This document shows, in pieces, positions 1 through 10,185 of a DNA stretch of 64,000 nt (position 1 is its first letter; every line of letters begins with the position of its first letter). A model generated the notes under the pieces. That model did not search any database, had not been told where the DNA came from, and worked only from the letters and a program-made list of their open reading frames with translations. This DNA is from Actinomyces qiguomingii (GTDB lineage Bacteria; Actinomycetota; Actinomycetes; Actinomycetales; Actinomycetaceae), in assembly GCF_004102025.1 (NCBI RefSeq), contig NZ_CP025228.1, forward strand, positions 1,240,001 to 1,304,000, written 5' to 3'. Position numbers and translations under genes: made by a program.

Positions 1-1386
1 TACTCCGGCATCGACGAGGGCCAGGTCGTGCACCGCACCGGTGAGGTGCTCTCGGTCCCGGTGGGGGATGCCTTCCTCGGACGCGTCGTGGACCCGCTGG
101 GACGTCCCATAGACGGTCTCGGTGAGATCGTCGCCGAGGGGCGGCGCGCCCTAGAGTTGCAGGCGCCCGGTGTCATGGCCCGCAAGTCCGTTCATGAACC
201 GCTGCAAACGGGTCTAAAGGCCATCGACTCGATGATCCCCATCGGTCGCGGTCAGCGCCAGCTGATCATCGGCGACCGCAGGACCGGTAAGACCGCCATC
301 GCCCTGGATACGATCCTGAACCAGAAGGAGGCCTGGGAGACCGGCGACCCGAACCAGCAGGTGCGGTGCATCTATGTGGCCACCGGGCAGAAGGGCTCCA
401 CCATTGCCTCCGTGCGCGCCACCCTGGAGGAACGCGGCGCCCTTGAGTACACCACGATCGTGGCCTCCCCGGCCTCCGACCCGGCCGGCTTCAAGTACCT
501 GTCCCCCTACACCGGCTCGGCCATCGGCCAGCACTGGATGTACGGCGGCAAGCACGTGCTGATCGTCTTCGACGACCTGTCCAAGCAGGCGGAGGCCTAC
601 CGCGCCGTATCCCTGCTGCTGCGCCGTCCGCCGGGCCGCGAGGCCTACCCGGGTGACGTCTTCTACCTCCACTCCCGGCTGCTGGAGCGCTGCGCCAAAC
701 TGTCCGACGAGCTGGGGGCCGGCTCGATGACTGGCCTGCCGATCATCGAGACTAAGGCCAACGACGTCTCCGCCTACATCCCCACCAACGTCATCTCCAT
801 CACCGACGGGCAGATCTTCCTGCAGTCCGACCTGTTCAACGCCGACCAGCGCCCCGCCGTCGACGTGGGCATCTCGGTCTCCCGCGTGGGTGGGGACGCC
901 CAGATCAAGGCAATGAAGGACGTGGCCGGCACGCTGAAGATCACGCTGGCCCAGTATCGTTCCATGCAGGCCTTCGCCATGTTCGCCTCCGACCTGGACG
1001 CTGCCACCCGCCAGCAGTTGACCCGCGGCGAACGGCTCATGGAGCTGCTCAAGCAGCCGCAGTTCACCCCCTACCCCGTCCAGGAGCAGGTCGCGGCCGT
1101 GTGGGCGGGTACCAACGGGTACCTGGATGACCTCGACGTCGCGGATGTTCTGCCCTTCGAGCGCAGCCTGTTGGACCACTTGCGCCGCAACACCGACATC
1201 CTCACCACCATAGGAGAAACCGGCCGTCTGGATGAGGACACCGAGGCGGCGCTGCGTAGGGCCGTGGAGTCCTTCCGTACCACCTACTTGGCCGGCGGGC
1301 GCATGCTCTCCGGCGAGGTCGAGGCGCCGGAAGAGGAGACTCCGGCGGAGCACACCGCCGAGCAGATCGTGGTCAAGAGGGGCTGA
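1..1386 (+). CDS. atpA: ATP synthase F1 subunit alpha (5' end outside window)
   Basis: Alpha subunit of the F1 sector of ATP synthase, forming the alpha3beta3 head with AtpD on the cytoplasmic face of the membrane. The reading frame is open from base 1, so the N-terminus lies upstream of the window. The Walker A motif GDRRTGKT is encoded at 271-294, followed by the conserved alpha-subunit body, including the stretch around [16 protein letters not shown], and an acidic C-terminal tail. It ends at a TGA 5 bp before atpG, and the order atpA-atpG-atpD-atpC is the standard operon order. Identification is secure; only the start is missing. Confidence 0.97.
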   Translation, partial: YSGIDEGQVVHRTGEVLSVPVGDAFLGRVVDPLGRPIDGLGEIVAEGRRALELQAPGVMARKSVHEPLQTGLKAIDSMIPIGRGQRQLIIGDRRTGKTAIALDTILNQKEAWETGDPNQQVRCIYVATGQKGSTIASVRATLEERGALEYTTIVASPASDPAGFKYLSPYTGSAIGQHWMYGGKHVLIVFDDLSKQAEAYRAVSLLLRRPPGREAYPGDVFYLHSRLLERCAKLSDELGAGSMTGLPIIETKANDVSAYIPTNVISITDGQIFLQSDLFNADQRPAVDVGISVSRVGGDAQIKAMKDVAGTLKITLAQYRSMQAFAMFASDLDAATRQQLTRGERLMELLKQPQFTPYPVQEQVAAVWAGTNGYLDDLDVADVLPFERSLLDHLRRNTDILTTIGETGRLDEDTEAALRRAVESFRTTYLAGGRMLSGEVEAPEEETPAEHTAEQIVVKRG

Positions 1387-1391
1387 CAGAC

Positions 1392-2336
1392 GTGGCAGGG
1401 AGCCAGCGCATCTACAAGCAGCGCATCCGGTCCACCCAGACGCTGCAGAAGGTCTTCCGGGCGATGGAGCTGATCGCCTCCTCCCGGATCGGTTCCGCAC
1501 GCCGCCATGCCCAGGAGGCCGGTCCCTACGACCACGCCCTCAGCCAGGCCGTCGCCGCAGTCGGCAGCCACGCGGACCTGGACCACCCGCTCACCCGGGA
1601 ACGCGAAGACACTTCACGGGTCGCCGTTCTCGTGCTCACCTCGGATCGGGGCATGGCCGGCGCCTACTCCGCCACCATCCTGCGGGAGACCGAGCGACTC
1701 ATTGAGCAACTGGTGGAGGCCGGCAAGGAGCCGGTCCTGTTCACCTACGGGCGTCGCGCGAGCGCGTACTTCGCCTTCCGGGGCCGGCCCGTGGAGTTTG
1801 CCTGGAGCGGTGAATCGGACCGGCCCAGTGACGCCTCCATTGAGGAGGTCGCCACGGTCATGCTGGACTACTTCCTGTCCAGCCCCGACGCTGGCGGTGT
1901 GGCGGAGGTGCACACCGTATTCACGCGTTTCGTGTCAATGGTCTCGCAGGTTCCGGAAGTGCGACGCATGTTGCCACTGAAGGTCGTGGACATGGACGGC
2001 CCCGGCGAGCTCAGCCGCGAGGACCTGGCTGCCGATGTCGAGCGGGTCAGAGCCGAAAGGACCGGCGCCCAGGCCCTGTACGAGTTCTCTCCCAGCGCCG
2101 ACGCCGTCCTGGACGCCCTGCTCACCCGTTACGTGCGCAGCCGCATCCGCAATGCGCTGCTGCAGGCCGCCGCCTCCGAGCTGGCCAGCAGACAACAGGC
2201 CATGCATACGGCCACGGCCAACGCCGAGGACCTCATTGCCAGCTACACGCGTCTGGCCAACGCCGCCCGTCAGGGCGATATCACCCAGGAGATCACTGAG
2301 ATCGTCTCCGGTGCCGATGCCTTGGGTACGCAATAG
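1392..2336 (+). CDS. atpG: ATP synthase F1 subunit gamma
   Basis: Central rotor shaft of F1-ATPase, coupling c-ring rotation to catalysis in AtpD. The 314-residue product has the expected N-terminal helix (AGSQRIYKQRIRSTQTLQKV) with the family pattern of rotor-contacting basic residues, and the conserved C-terminal helix (RNALLQAAASELASRQQAM). The GTG at 1392, 5 bp after the atpA stop, is the natural start because the conserved helix begins directly after it. Length is normal for actinobacterial gamma subunits. A 75-bp gap separates it from atpD. Confidence 0.97.
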   Translation: MAGSQRIYKQRIRSTQTLQKVFRAMELIASSRIGSARRHAQEAGPYDHALSQAVAAVGSHADLDHPLTREREDTSRVAVLVLTSDRGMAGAYSATILRETERLIEQLVEAGKEPVLFTYGRRASAYFAFRGRPVEFAWSGESDRPSDASIEEVATVMLDYFLSSPDAGGVAEVHTVFTRFVSMVSQVPEVRRMLPLKVVDMDGPGELSREDLAADVERVRAERTGAQALYEFSPSADAVLDALLTRYVRSRIRNALLQAAASELASRQQAMHTATANAEDLIASYTRLANAARQGDITQEITEIVSGADALGTQ

Positions 2337-2357
2337 CGACCCGGCCCGGCACCATAA

Positions 2358-3865
<1,508 letters not shown>

Positions 3866-3866
<1 letters not shown>

Positions 3867-4216
3867 TGCCCGGCGAGCGCAGTCTGAAGGTGGAGGTCGT
3901 CTCCCGGTTTGGGGGCGAGGCCTGGGCCGGCACGGCCACCCGGGTCTCGGTTCCTCTGCCCGACGGCGAGCTCGGCGTGCTGCCCGGGCGGCAGCCGATC
4001 CTGGCGGTTCTAGGGCGCGGCAATGTACGCATCACCCCGACTGACGGCGACCAGGAGGTCGCCGTGCCGGTGGCCGGTGGCTTCTGCTCCGTAGACGGCG
4101 ATGTGGTCACCGTGGCTGCGGACGCCGCCGGGGCGGAGACAAACGACTCTGGTGTCGCCGTCAGTGACGTCCTTGCAGAGACCATCATGATTCCGGGCAT
4201 AGGTATACGGGACTGA
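3866..4216 (+). CDS. atpC: ATP synthase F1 subunit epsilon
   Basis: Epsilon subunit, part of the central stalk that couples gamma to the c-ring and can inhibit ATP hydrolysis. The 116-residue product holds the N-terminal beta-sandwich (LKVEVVSRFG; then PLPDGELGVLPGRQPILAVLGRG). It is shorter than enterobacterial epsilon, so the C-terminal helical hairpin is mostly missing or rudimentary, as is common in actinobacteria. The start codon overlaps the atpD stop. It is the last classical atp gene; the next gene starts 9 bp later. Confidence 0.93.
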
Positions 4217-4225
4217 GGTGGGAAC

Positions 4226-4627
4226 ATGCCGGTGTGGGAAGTGGTCGTCGCCGTGGCGCTAGTGGTCATCGCCCTCACCGGAGGATTCCTCCTGCGGCTG
4301 CGTCTGCTGGCCGGGCGGGTCGGTTCTTTCGAATGCGCGCTGCGTCCGCACGGGAGCACGCGCTGGATCAGCGGCATTGCGGTATTCGGCGATGACGATC
4401 TGGAGTGGCATAGGCTCGTTTCCTTCGGGTTACGCCGCCGCCGTCGCTTCAGGCGCGATCACCTCGATCTCGGTCCAGTGCACCACCGCGGTCAGGGCGG
4501 GCACGTGGTGGACGTGCCATGCCGCTACCGTGGCGAGCGCTTCGAGCTGGCGATGGTGGAAGACTCGCATTCCGCGCTGGTCGCCTGGATCGAGTCCGCG
4601 GCCCCCTCCCAACCCGCCCTCTTCTAG
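4226..4627 (+). CDS. DUF2550 family membrane-anchored protein
   Basis: A 133-residue protein with one N-terminal transmembrane helix (about residues 5-27) followed by a basic, beta-rich cytoplasmic domain containing an RRRRRFRRDH cluster. This architecture and its position directly behind atpC match the DUF2550 family, which sits at this place in many actinobacterial genomes. It starts 9 bp after the atpC stop behind GAGGTGGGA, so it is probably co-transcribed with the atp operon. The biochemical function of the family is unknown; a role tied to ATP synthase is suggested only by gene order. Confidence 0.85.
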   Translation: MPVWEVVVAVALVVIALTGGFLLRLRLLAGRVGSFECALRPHGSTRWISGIAVFGDDDLEWHRLVSFGLRRRRRFRRDHLDLGPVHHRGQGGHVVDVPCRYRGERFELAMVEDSHSALVAWIESAAPSQPALF

Positions 4628-4653
4628 CTGTTTCAACTGCAGCCCCGCCCCTC

Positions 4654-4785
4654 ATCGAGTTCGGTCGGTATAACCATCGAGTTCGGTCGGTATAACCATC
4701 GAGTTCGGTCGGTATAACCATCGAGTTCGGTCGGTATAACCATCGAGTTCGGTCGGTATAACCATCGAGTTCGGTCGGTATAACC
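4654..4785 (+). repeat. six tandem copies of a 22-bp repeat
   Basis: Six back-to-back, apparently identical copies of a 22-bp unit (ATCGAGTTCGGTCGGTATAACC) begin at 4654, 4676, 4698, 4720, 4742 and 4764. The array starts 27 bp after the stop codon at 4627. The core CGAGTTCGGTCG recurs in 22-bp-period arrays at 37517 and 63371, and in degenerate inverted form at 6660. There are no spacers, so this is not CRISPR. Confidence 0.97.
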
Positions 4786-5481
4786 GGCTCTTCGTATTTG
4801 GGGGTGTGGTGGGTTGACGAGTGGTGGTGGTTGGTGGGTTCGTGTCGACGGTTCGTGGCTTGGACCGTCTTGGGACCGTCTAGCTGTACTTGGATCGCCC
4901 GAGACGCAGTTTCAGGCGGTTGAGCTGGGGATACTGCGGTCGGGCTGGAGGATCGGGGTCCGGCTGGAGGCGCGCGGTCGAGCTGGAGGATTGGGGTTCA
5001 GGTAGGCGTATTTCCTTAGCCGCGGGACCCGCTGGCTTCGTGTACGTGGACAGCCGCACGGTTGGGGGCCGGGACCTGCGCTTTCACCGCTGGCCGGTAT
5101 ACGTGGAGAGCCACAGGTCTGGTTCCCGCGTCTGCGGGGCTGGTATGACTGGGATGACTCCATTGAATCGTCGCCGGCCGCCAACACCACCGGCCCGAGA
5201 ACCTCCCTAACGGCCCGGGAGTCTCCCCGCCGGCCCGAGAGTCTCCCCACCGAGTCGGGATCCTCCTCATTGGCCTGGGAGCGTTCCCTGTTCGGTATAC
5301 CAATGGACCACCTGTCTGCGGTTGGACCGTCTGGCTGCCGTTGGACCCCCTGAAACGCGCTGTTATGTCTCAGGACATCGGTGACAGTTCTGTCTCAGGA
5401 CATCGGTGACAGTTCTGGCTGTTTGGGTGGCGGTGCTACTGCCGTCCTGAGCACGCCTCATCCAAGGGCGCGACCAAAGTC
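4786..5481. other. non-coding stretch with degenerate low-order repeats
   Basis: No convincing gene is seen in about 700 bp. The stretch holds an imperfect 25-bp direct repeat (4937-4961 and 4975-4999, three mismatches), repeated TTGGACCGTCT-type words near 4860 and 5323, a run of degenerate GGCCCGAGAGTCTCCCC-like units at about 5192-5280, and the 25-bp duplication described separately at 5366-5415. It reads as decayed or repeat-accreting intergenic DNA. No strong promoter or terminator was identified. Confidence 0.6.
5366..5415 (+). repeat. two perfect tandem copies of a 25-bp sequence
   Basis: The 25-mer beginning TGTCTCAGGACATCGGTGAC occurs at 5366-5390 and again at 5391-5415. A TGTCTCAGGACATCGGTGACAG-type sequence resembles insertion-sequence ends I associate with IS481-type elements, but no transposase is nearby and this could not be checked. 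It may be a footprint of a lost mobile element. Confidence 0.7.
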
Positions 5482-5766
5482 GTGGTGGCGCCCATAGGAG
5501 CAGCCCCTGTGACACGCTGGCCTATAGCACCATGTTTGACCCGAGTCCCCGGGCCCTCTAGAGCGCTGCTCGGCAGTGTGTACTCGACGGCTACCCCGGG
5601 CCTTGCAGGGCTAATTCGCGTCCTGGAGCCACTGCCACCCCGACACTTAAAACACTCCCGCCCACCCGAGCAGACCCCGCCTGCCCGAAGACGACCTCGT
5701 TCGCCCGAGCACGACTCCGCTCGCCCAAACCGCCACACCCTCAAACCCAAGAGCCCAATATGGTTG

Positions 5767-6639
5767 ATGAGGCTCCCAGCACGGTTCGAGACCGGGACGG
5801 CATCGCCCCCTTTATCCGCGCTGTTCGGCGCCGGAGCCATCGGCACCGCGATCACCCGTCGCGTCACCAACGGAGGCCGGATCGTCGTTGCCGACCTGCG
5901 GCTTGAGAATGCACAAAAGGTCCGCGACCAACTGCTCGACGCCGGCTACAGCGCCGAGGCGATGACGACGGATCTGGCAGATCCTGTCTCGACCCGGGCT
6001 CTGGCGGAGCACGCCGCTTCGCTCGGGCCGGTCACCCGGGTCATCCTCGCCGGCGGGGTGTCGCCGTCGCAGGCCGATATCCCCACCATTTTGCGGGTAG
6101 ACCTGTACGGCTTCGCCGTCGCGATGGAGGAATTCGGCAAGGTCGTCGCCCCGGGAGGCTCCGGCGTCGTCATCTCCAGTCAGTCCGGCTACCGCATGCC
6201 CGCGCTCACCCGTGAGCAAGACGCCCTGCTGGCGACCACCTCCGTGGACGAGCTGCTTGCACTGCCCTTGCTCGCCGACGGCGCCGTCACCTCCACCCTG
6301 CACGCCTACCAGATAGCCAAGCGTGCCAACGGCCTGCGCGTGCGGGCGAATGCTGTCACCTGGGGTGAGCGCGGCGCCCGCATCAATGCCATCAGCCCCG
6401 GCATCGTCATTACGCCGCTGGCACGCGACGAGCTTGAGGGTCCGCGTGGCTCCGGCTACCGCAAGCAGCTTGAGCTGTCCCCGGCCGGACGCGCGGGCAC
6501 ACCCGATGAGATCGCCGCGCTGGCTGGCTTCCTTATGGGGCCCGAGGCCGGTTACATCAACGGCGCTGATGTGCTGGCCGACGGCGGTGTCACGGCCTCC
6601 TGGTATTACGGGCCACTGTCGGCGGGCGGAGCGAACTGA
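5767..6639 (+). CDS. SDR-family oxidoreductase with abnormal N-terminus (possibly 5'-truncated)
   Basis: Short-chain dehydrogenase/reductase with a Rossmann fold. The cofactor motif GAGAIG, the YQIAKRANGLR catalytic segment (Tyr-x3-Lys), NAISPGIVITPLA and the C-terminal GADVLADGGVTASWYYG place it in the family of about 275-residue SDRs. Those homologues have a hydrophobic first beta-strand directly before the glycine motif; here that position reads TGTASPPLSAL, which cannot form it, and no ribosome site precedes the ATG at 5767. The frame stays open upstream to 5482 but that extension is low-complexity and non-homologous. The body of the enzyme is intact, so it may be a recently 5'-truncated gene. 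Substrate unknown. Confidence 0.6.
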   Translation: MRLPARFETGTASPPLSALFGAGAIGTAITRRVTNGGRIVVADLRLENAQKVRDQLLDAGYSAEAMTTDLADPVSTRALAEHAASLGPVTRVILAGGVSPSQADIPTILRVDLYGFAVAMEEFGKVVAPGGSGVVISSQSGYRMPALTREQDALLATTSVDELLALPLLADGAVTSTLHAYQIAKRANGLRVRANAVTWGERGARINAISPGIVITPLARDELEGPRGSGYRKQLELSPAGRAGTPDEIAALAGFLMGPEAGYINGADVLADGGVTASWYYGPLSAGGAN

Positions 6640-6659
6640 GTAACGCGGCTGTTGCGTCA

Positions 6660-6701
6660 TATCGACCGATCTCGGCGGTTACTTCTACCGACCTCGGCGG
6701 A
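6660..6701 (-). repeat. degenerate inverted copies of the 22-bp repeat family
   Basis: Read on the minus strand this stretch contains CCGAGGTCGGTAGAAGTAACC followed by CCGAGATCGGTCGATA, two diverged units of the 22-bp repeat seen at 4654, 37517 and 63371. It begins about 20 bp after the SDR stop codon, the same placement as the other arrays. Confidence 0.65.
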
Positions 6702-6746
6702 GGAGCGCCGGGTAGGGGTACCTGGGTGAGGGATGCGGGGTGCGGG

Positions 6747-6752
6747 TAGGCT
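6747..6752 (+). promoter_or_regulatory. -10 hexamer of a leaderless nucS transcript
   Basis: TAGGCT is followed by exactly 6 nt and then the nucS GTG. A TANNNT hexamer at this spacing predicts transcription starting at or next to the start codon, and it supports the GTG at 6759. Confidence 0.6.
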
Positions 6753-6758
6753 GCCGGG

Positions 6759-7454
6759 GTGCGCGTCGTCATCGCTTCCTGTTCCGTGGACTACTCCGGC
6801 CGTTTGGACGCCCATCTGCCCCGGGCCACCCGCCTGATCATGGTCAAGGCCGACGGCTCGGTGTTGGTCCACTCCGACGGCGGCTCCTACAAGCCGCTGA
6901 ACTGGATGAGCCCGCCCGCCCGGCTGGCCGAGGTCGCCCCCGATGAGGAGGACGCCGAGGCCGGCGTCACCGCCCGGTGGGAGGTGACCGCCGCCAAGAC
7001 CGATGACCGCCTGGTAATCCGGCTCTTCGAGATCATCTCTGACGCCAGCGTGGATCTCGGTGCCGACCCCGGACTGACCAAGGACGGGGTCGAGGCCCAC
7101 CTGCAGGAACTGCTCGCCGAGCAGGTGGAGGTACTGGGCCCCGGTTTCCGCCTGGTGCGCCGCGAGTATCCCACCCCCATCGGTCCGGTCGACCTGCTGG
7201 TGCGCGACGCCGCCGGCGCCGCCTTCGCCGTGGAGGTCAAGCGCGTGGGCGGCATCGACGGCGTCGAGCAGCTGACCCGCTACCTGGATATGCTCGATCG
7301 CGACCCGCTGCTGACTCCGGTGCGCGGTATCCTTGCCGCCCAGCAGATCAAGCCGCAGGCGCGGGTGCTGGCCGAGGACCGCGGCATCCGCTGCGTGGTG
7401 CTGGACTACGACGCCATGCGCGGCCTGGATGATCCCTCCTCACGGTTGTTCTGA
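6759..7454 (+). CDS. nucS: Mismatch-specific endonuclease NucS
   Basis: NucS/EndoMS cuts mismatched double-stranded DNA and supplies the MutS/MutL-independent mismatch repair of actinobacteria. The 231-residue product has the N-terminal DNA-binding domain ([16 protein letters not shown], family-typical) and a RecB-like nuclease domain with the D-ExK signature: Asp145 in PVDLLVRD, and Glu159 and Lys161 in AVEVKR. The C-terminus ends SSRLF, matching the short terminal motif proposed to dock NucS on the beta clamp. No ribosome site precedes the GTG; a TANNNT box six bases upstream suggests leaderless expression. Position downstream of the atp cluster is typical. Strong call. Confidence 0.95.
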   Translation: MRVVIASCSVDYSGRLDAHLPRATRLIMVKADGSVLVHSDGGSYKPLNWMSPPARLAEVAPDEEDAEAGVTARWEVTAAKTDDRLVIRLFEIISDASVDLGADPGLTKDGVEAHLQELLAEQVEVLGPGFRLVRREYPTPIGPVDLLVRDAAGAAFAVEVKRVGGIDGVEQLTRYLDMLDRDPLLTPVRGILAAQQIKPQARVLAEDRGIRCVVLDYDAMRGLDDPSSRLF

Positions 7455-7507
7455 TTGGACTGTGTGGCCGATAAGGCGCCCCGTGAACTGTCCACCGCCC
7501 CAGCGTT

Positions 7508-7513
7508 TAGCAT
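7508..7513 (+). promoter_or_regulatory. -10 hexamer of a leaderless transcript
   Basis: TAGCAT lies exactly 6 nt before the ATG at 7520, and there is no ribosome binding site between them. This fits leaderless transcription of the winged-helix gene. Confidence 0.55.
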
Positions 7514-7519
7514 CTGTAC

Positions 7520-8767
7520 ATGCCCGACGCACGCGTTGTCGCCGCCCCGCGCGAGATGTCCTACCTGCGCATCCTGGCCCAGGGGCTTGTCCCCGCCACC
7601 ACCGCCCCTGATGTCGTTGAGGCGGTGCGCCGCCAGCTGGCCATGCAAGGGCAGCAGCCTTCCGCGGTCCCGCATGCGCTGATTGTCCGGGCCGACGGCG
7701 CCACGAGCTCCGGCGTCGATGCCGCCTTCGCTGCTGGACAACTGGTGCGCTCCTGGCCCATGCGTGGCACCGTCCACATCACCACCGCTGCCGATCACCA
7801 CTGGCTGCGGGTGGCGCTCATGCATCGCACGGACGCCTGGACACGACAGAGCGAGGAGCGCCTAGGTATTGACGATTCCGTCGTAGGACGCGCCGCCGAT
7901 GCCGCGCTGGCACTGATCGGGGAAGAGGGACCGGTGACCCGCGCGCGGTTGATTGAGGCCTGGCAGGAGATCGGCCTACTTGATGGCGGCTTGAACGGGG
8001 GGACGTCCGCCGCCGGTTCTTGGCATCGGCGGCACCTGCTGGTGCGGTTGCAGCGCGAGGGCATCCTCGTGCAGGGCCCCAGGCGCGGCAATGAGCACTT
8101 GGTCATCGACGCCCGCTCTTTGCCGGGCGCGGACACGGGGCCTGGTGGCGGCGGGGGCGTAGCACAGGGCGCCGCCGGGCATCGCGCCGCCCTGGCGGAG
8201 ATCGCCAGGCGGTACGCCACCAGTCACGGGCCCGTGAGGGCGGCCGACCTGGCCCGCTGGACCACGCTGCCGCTTGCTCAGGCCACCCGTGCCCTGGAGG
8301 ACGCCGTCGAGATCACCAATGCCGCCGCCCACCAGACGGACCTGACGGCCGCCCGCGTTCCACTGGCGCGTGCCTGCGCGGAGGGCGGGCTGCGGGGGAG
8401 CGTGCGCCTGCTGGGAGCCGGAGAATCGAGGCCGGCGCGTGAGGTGCTGTATCTGCGCGCCGACCTGCCTGAGTTGCTGGATAACAGTCGCCGCGCCGTC
8501 GGCCGCACTCTGTTCCTGCCCTCCTTCGACGAGCTGCATGTGGGCTACAAGGACCGGCTCTGCCTGACGGACGCCGCCGGCGAGCGGCTGATCTGCCCGG
8601 CGGCCAACGGCATGTTCCGGCCGCTGCTGGTGGACCGCGGGCGCGTAGTGGCGGTGCGGCCCGTGGGGGAGGGGCTGTTGTGGGCCGAGGACGCGCGCCG
8701 CTCGGCTCGGCTAGAGACCGCGGTGGAGCGGGCGGTGCGGCGTGTGGAGCGCCGGCTGCTTGGATGA
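7520..8767 (+). CDS. Winged-helix DNA-binding protein, AlkZ/HTH_42 family
   Basis: A 415-residue member of the winged-helix DNA-binding (HTH_42) superfamily, which includes AlkZ-type DNA glycosylases that remove alkylated or cross-linked bases. Near the N-terminus LAMQGQQP contains a QxQ motif (Gln43 and Gln45), the arrangement used for catalysis in AlkZ-like enzymes. Further family marks are RGTVHITT in the first third, tandem winged-helix segments in the middle, and LPSFDELHVGYKDR with NGMFRPLLVDRG near the C-terminus. It follows nucS on the same strand with its own leaderless-type start. A repair glycosylase role is inferred from the family and not proven. Confidence 0.8.
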   Translation: MPDARVVAAPREMSYLRILAQGLVPATTAPDVVEAVRRQLAMQGQQPSAVPHALIVRADGATSSGVDAAFAAGQLVRSWPMRGTVHITTAADHHWLRVALMHRTDAWTRQSEERLGIDDSVVGRAADAALALIGEEGPVTRARLIEAWQEIGLLDGGLNGGTSAAGSWHRRHLLVRLQREGILVQGPRRGNEHLVIDARSLPGADTGPGGGGGVAQGAAGHRAALAEIARRYATSHGPVRAADLARWTTLPLAQATRALEDAVEITNAAAHQTDLTAARVPLARACAEGGLRGSVRLLGAGESRPAREVLYLRADLPELLDNSRRAVGRTLFLPSFDELHVGYKDRLCLTDAAGERLICPAANGMFRPLLVDRGRVVAVRPVGEGLLWAEDARRSARLETAVERAVRRVERRLLG

Positions 8768-8809
8768 GCGGTGCCACCGGACCGACAAAGCGCTGGTGCC
8801 GTGAGACAA

Positions 8810-8844
8810 CAGACGTCTGATGTTCAGAGTTGTTGCGGTAGGCT
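8810..8844 (+). promoter_or_regulatory. nagA promoter with 10-bp palindrome
   Basis: The -10 hexamer TAGGCT (8839-8844) lies exactly 6 nt before the nagA ATG, implying a leaderless mRNA. A perfect palindrome CAGACGTCTG (8810-8819) falls about where the -35 region would be, so it could be a repressor operator. GntR-family NagR/DasR-like regulation is usual for nagA genes, but this palindrome is not a clear match to the known DasR site. Confidence 0.45.
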
Positions 8845-8850
8845 CGCCCC

Positions 8851-10137
8851 ATGAGCAACGCCGCCACGTCCGCTGACTCCTCACCGGCAGTTATCCCACC
8901 CGAAGCCGTTGGCGCCCCCTTTGCCCTGCGCGGGAGGGTGGTTACCCCGCTGTATGTCATTGACGACGGCATGGTTGTGATCGCCGGGCGTCACATCGGC
9001 TGGGTCGGCGAGGCAGCCGAGGCGGCGCGGGCCGGTTGGGCGGACCTGCTGGGCGCCGCACGTACAGCTCCTCGGGGAGGCTACTTGCTGCCGGGCCTGG
9101 TAGATGTGCACTGCCACGGCGGCGGTGGGCAGTCATTTCCCAATGCCACTACTCCCGAGCAGGCCATGATCGCCGTTAAGGAGCACCGTCGACACGGCAC
9201 GACGACCCTGGTCGCCTCCTGCGTCACTGCGGCGCCGGAGGTGCTCAGGGCCCGCGCGCGGATGCTGGCCGACCTGTGTGATGCGGGTGAACTTGCTGGG
9301 ATCCATTTCGAGGGGCCATTCGTTTCCGTCGAGCGCTGCGGCGCCCAGGATCCCACCTACATCATTGATCCCGATGTCGCGCTGACCCGTGAGCTGCTCG
9401 AACTGGGACGCGGGCACGTGGTCACCATGACCATTGCGCCGGAAAAACCCCATATCACCGGCGATGACGGCGTGATCACAACCCTGATCGAGGGCGGAGC
9501 GCTGCCGTCCTTCGGTCACACCGACTCCGAGGCCGCTCCCGTGCGAGCAGGCCTCGCCGATGCCTCGGCGCGCATTGGAGCTCGCTTGGACAACGGTGAG
9601 CCGGTGCGCTCCACCCGAGTCACCGCCACCCATCTCTTCAATGGCATGCGGCCCATGCACCATCGCAGGCCGGGGCCCGTACCGGAGTTCCTGGCCGCGG
9701 CCGCACGCGGTGAATGCATCGTGGAGCTGATCGGCGACGGCCTACACGTCGCGCCTGCGATGGTGCGGGATATCTTTGAAACCCTGGGGCGGGAGAGCAT
9801 CGTCCTGATCACCGATGCTATGGCCGCCGCTGGCATGCCGGACGGCGATTATGTGCTTGGCTCTCAGGCCGTCACTGTCGCCGACGGTGTCGCCCGCCTG
9901 ACCGAGGGCGGCGCCATCGCTGGCGGCACGGCGCACTTGATTGATGTCGTGCGAGACACTTGGCGAGGCGGGATCGATCTGGTCGACGCGGTATTCGCCG
10001 CCTCCCGCCAGGGCGCGGAGATCCTTGGTGACGACTCCGTTGGCGCGCTCGAGCCCGGAGGGTGGGCCGATGTGGTGGTCACCGATGCCGACCTGAATCC
10101 GGTAACGGTTATACGCCGCGGTGAGCTCGTGGACTGA
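8851..10137 (+). CDS. nagA: N-acetylglucosamine-6-phosphate deacetylase
   Basis: Hydrolyses N-acetylglucosamine-6-phosphate to glucosamine-6-phosphate and acetate, feeding amino-sugar catabolism and cell-wall recycling. The 428-residue amidohydrolase carries the metal-binding HxH (His87 and His89 in VHCHGGGG), the HFEGPF glutamate segment, FGHTDSEA, THLFNGMRPMHHR and the catalytic Asp in ITDAMAAAGM. Length is slightly above the usual 380-400 because of an N-terminal extension and a short insert. It stands alone: nagB and a PTS are not adjacent. The ATG at 8851 is supported by the TANNNT-N6 signal. Confidence 0.95.
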   Translation: MSNAATSADSSPAVIPPEAVGAPFALRGRVVTPLYVIDDGMVVIAGRHIGWVGEAAEAARAGWADLLGAARTAPRGGYLLPGLVDVHCHGGGGQSFPNATTPEQAMIAVKEHRRHGTTTLVASCVTAAPEVLRARARMLADLCDAGELAGIHFEGPFVSVERCGAQDPTYIIDPDVALTRELLELGRGHVVTMTIAPEKPHITGDDGVITTLIEGGALPSFGHTDSEAAPVRAGLADASARIGARLDNGEPVRSTRVTATHLFNGMRPMHHRRPGPVPEFLAAAARGECIVELIGDGLHVAPAMVRDIFETLGRESIVLITDAMAAAGMPDGDYVLGSQAVTVADGVARLTEGGAIAGGTAHLIDVVRDTWRGGIDLVDAVFAASRQGAEILGDDSVGALEPGGWADVVVTDADLNPVTVIRRGELVD

Positions 10138-10185
10138 CGCGGCCTAGAGGCAATGGGAGATACTGACCGAGAGATACAGGGGTAT

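Noticed and set aside
4654..4785. Possible CRISPR array
   Set aside because: The 22-bp units are directly adjacent without spacers, and no cas genes are present.
5482..5766. N-terminal 95-residue extension of the SDR protein
   Set aside because: Pro/Arg-rich, not homologous to SDR N-termini and lying over degenerate repeats; treated as non-coding.
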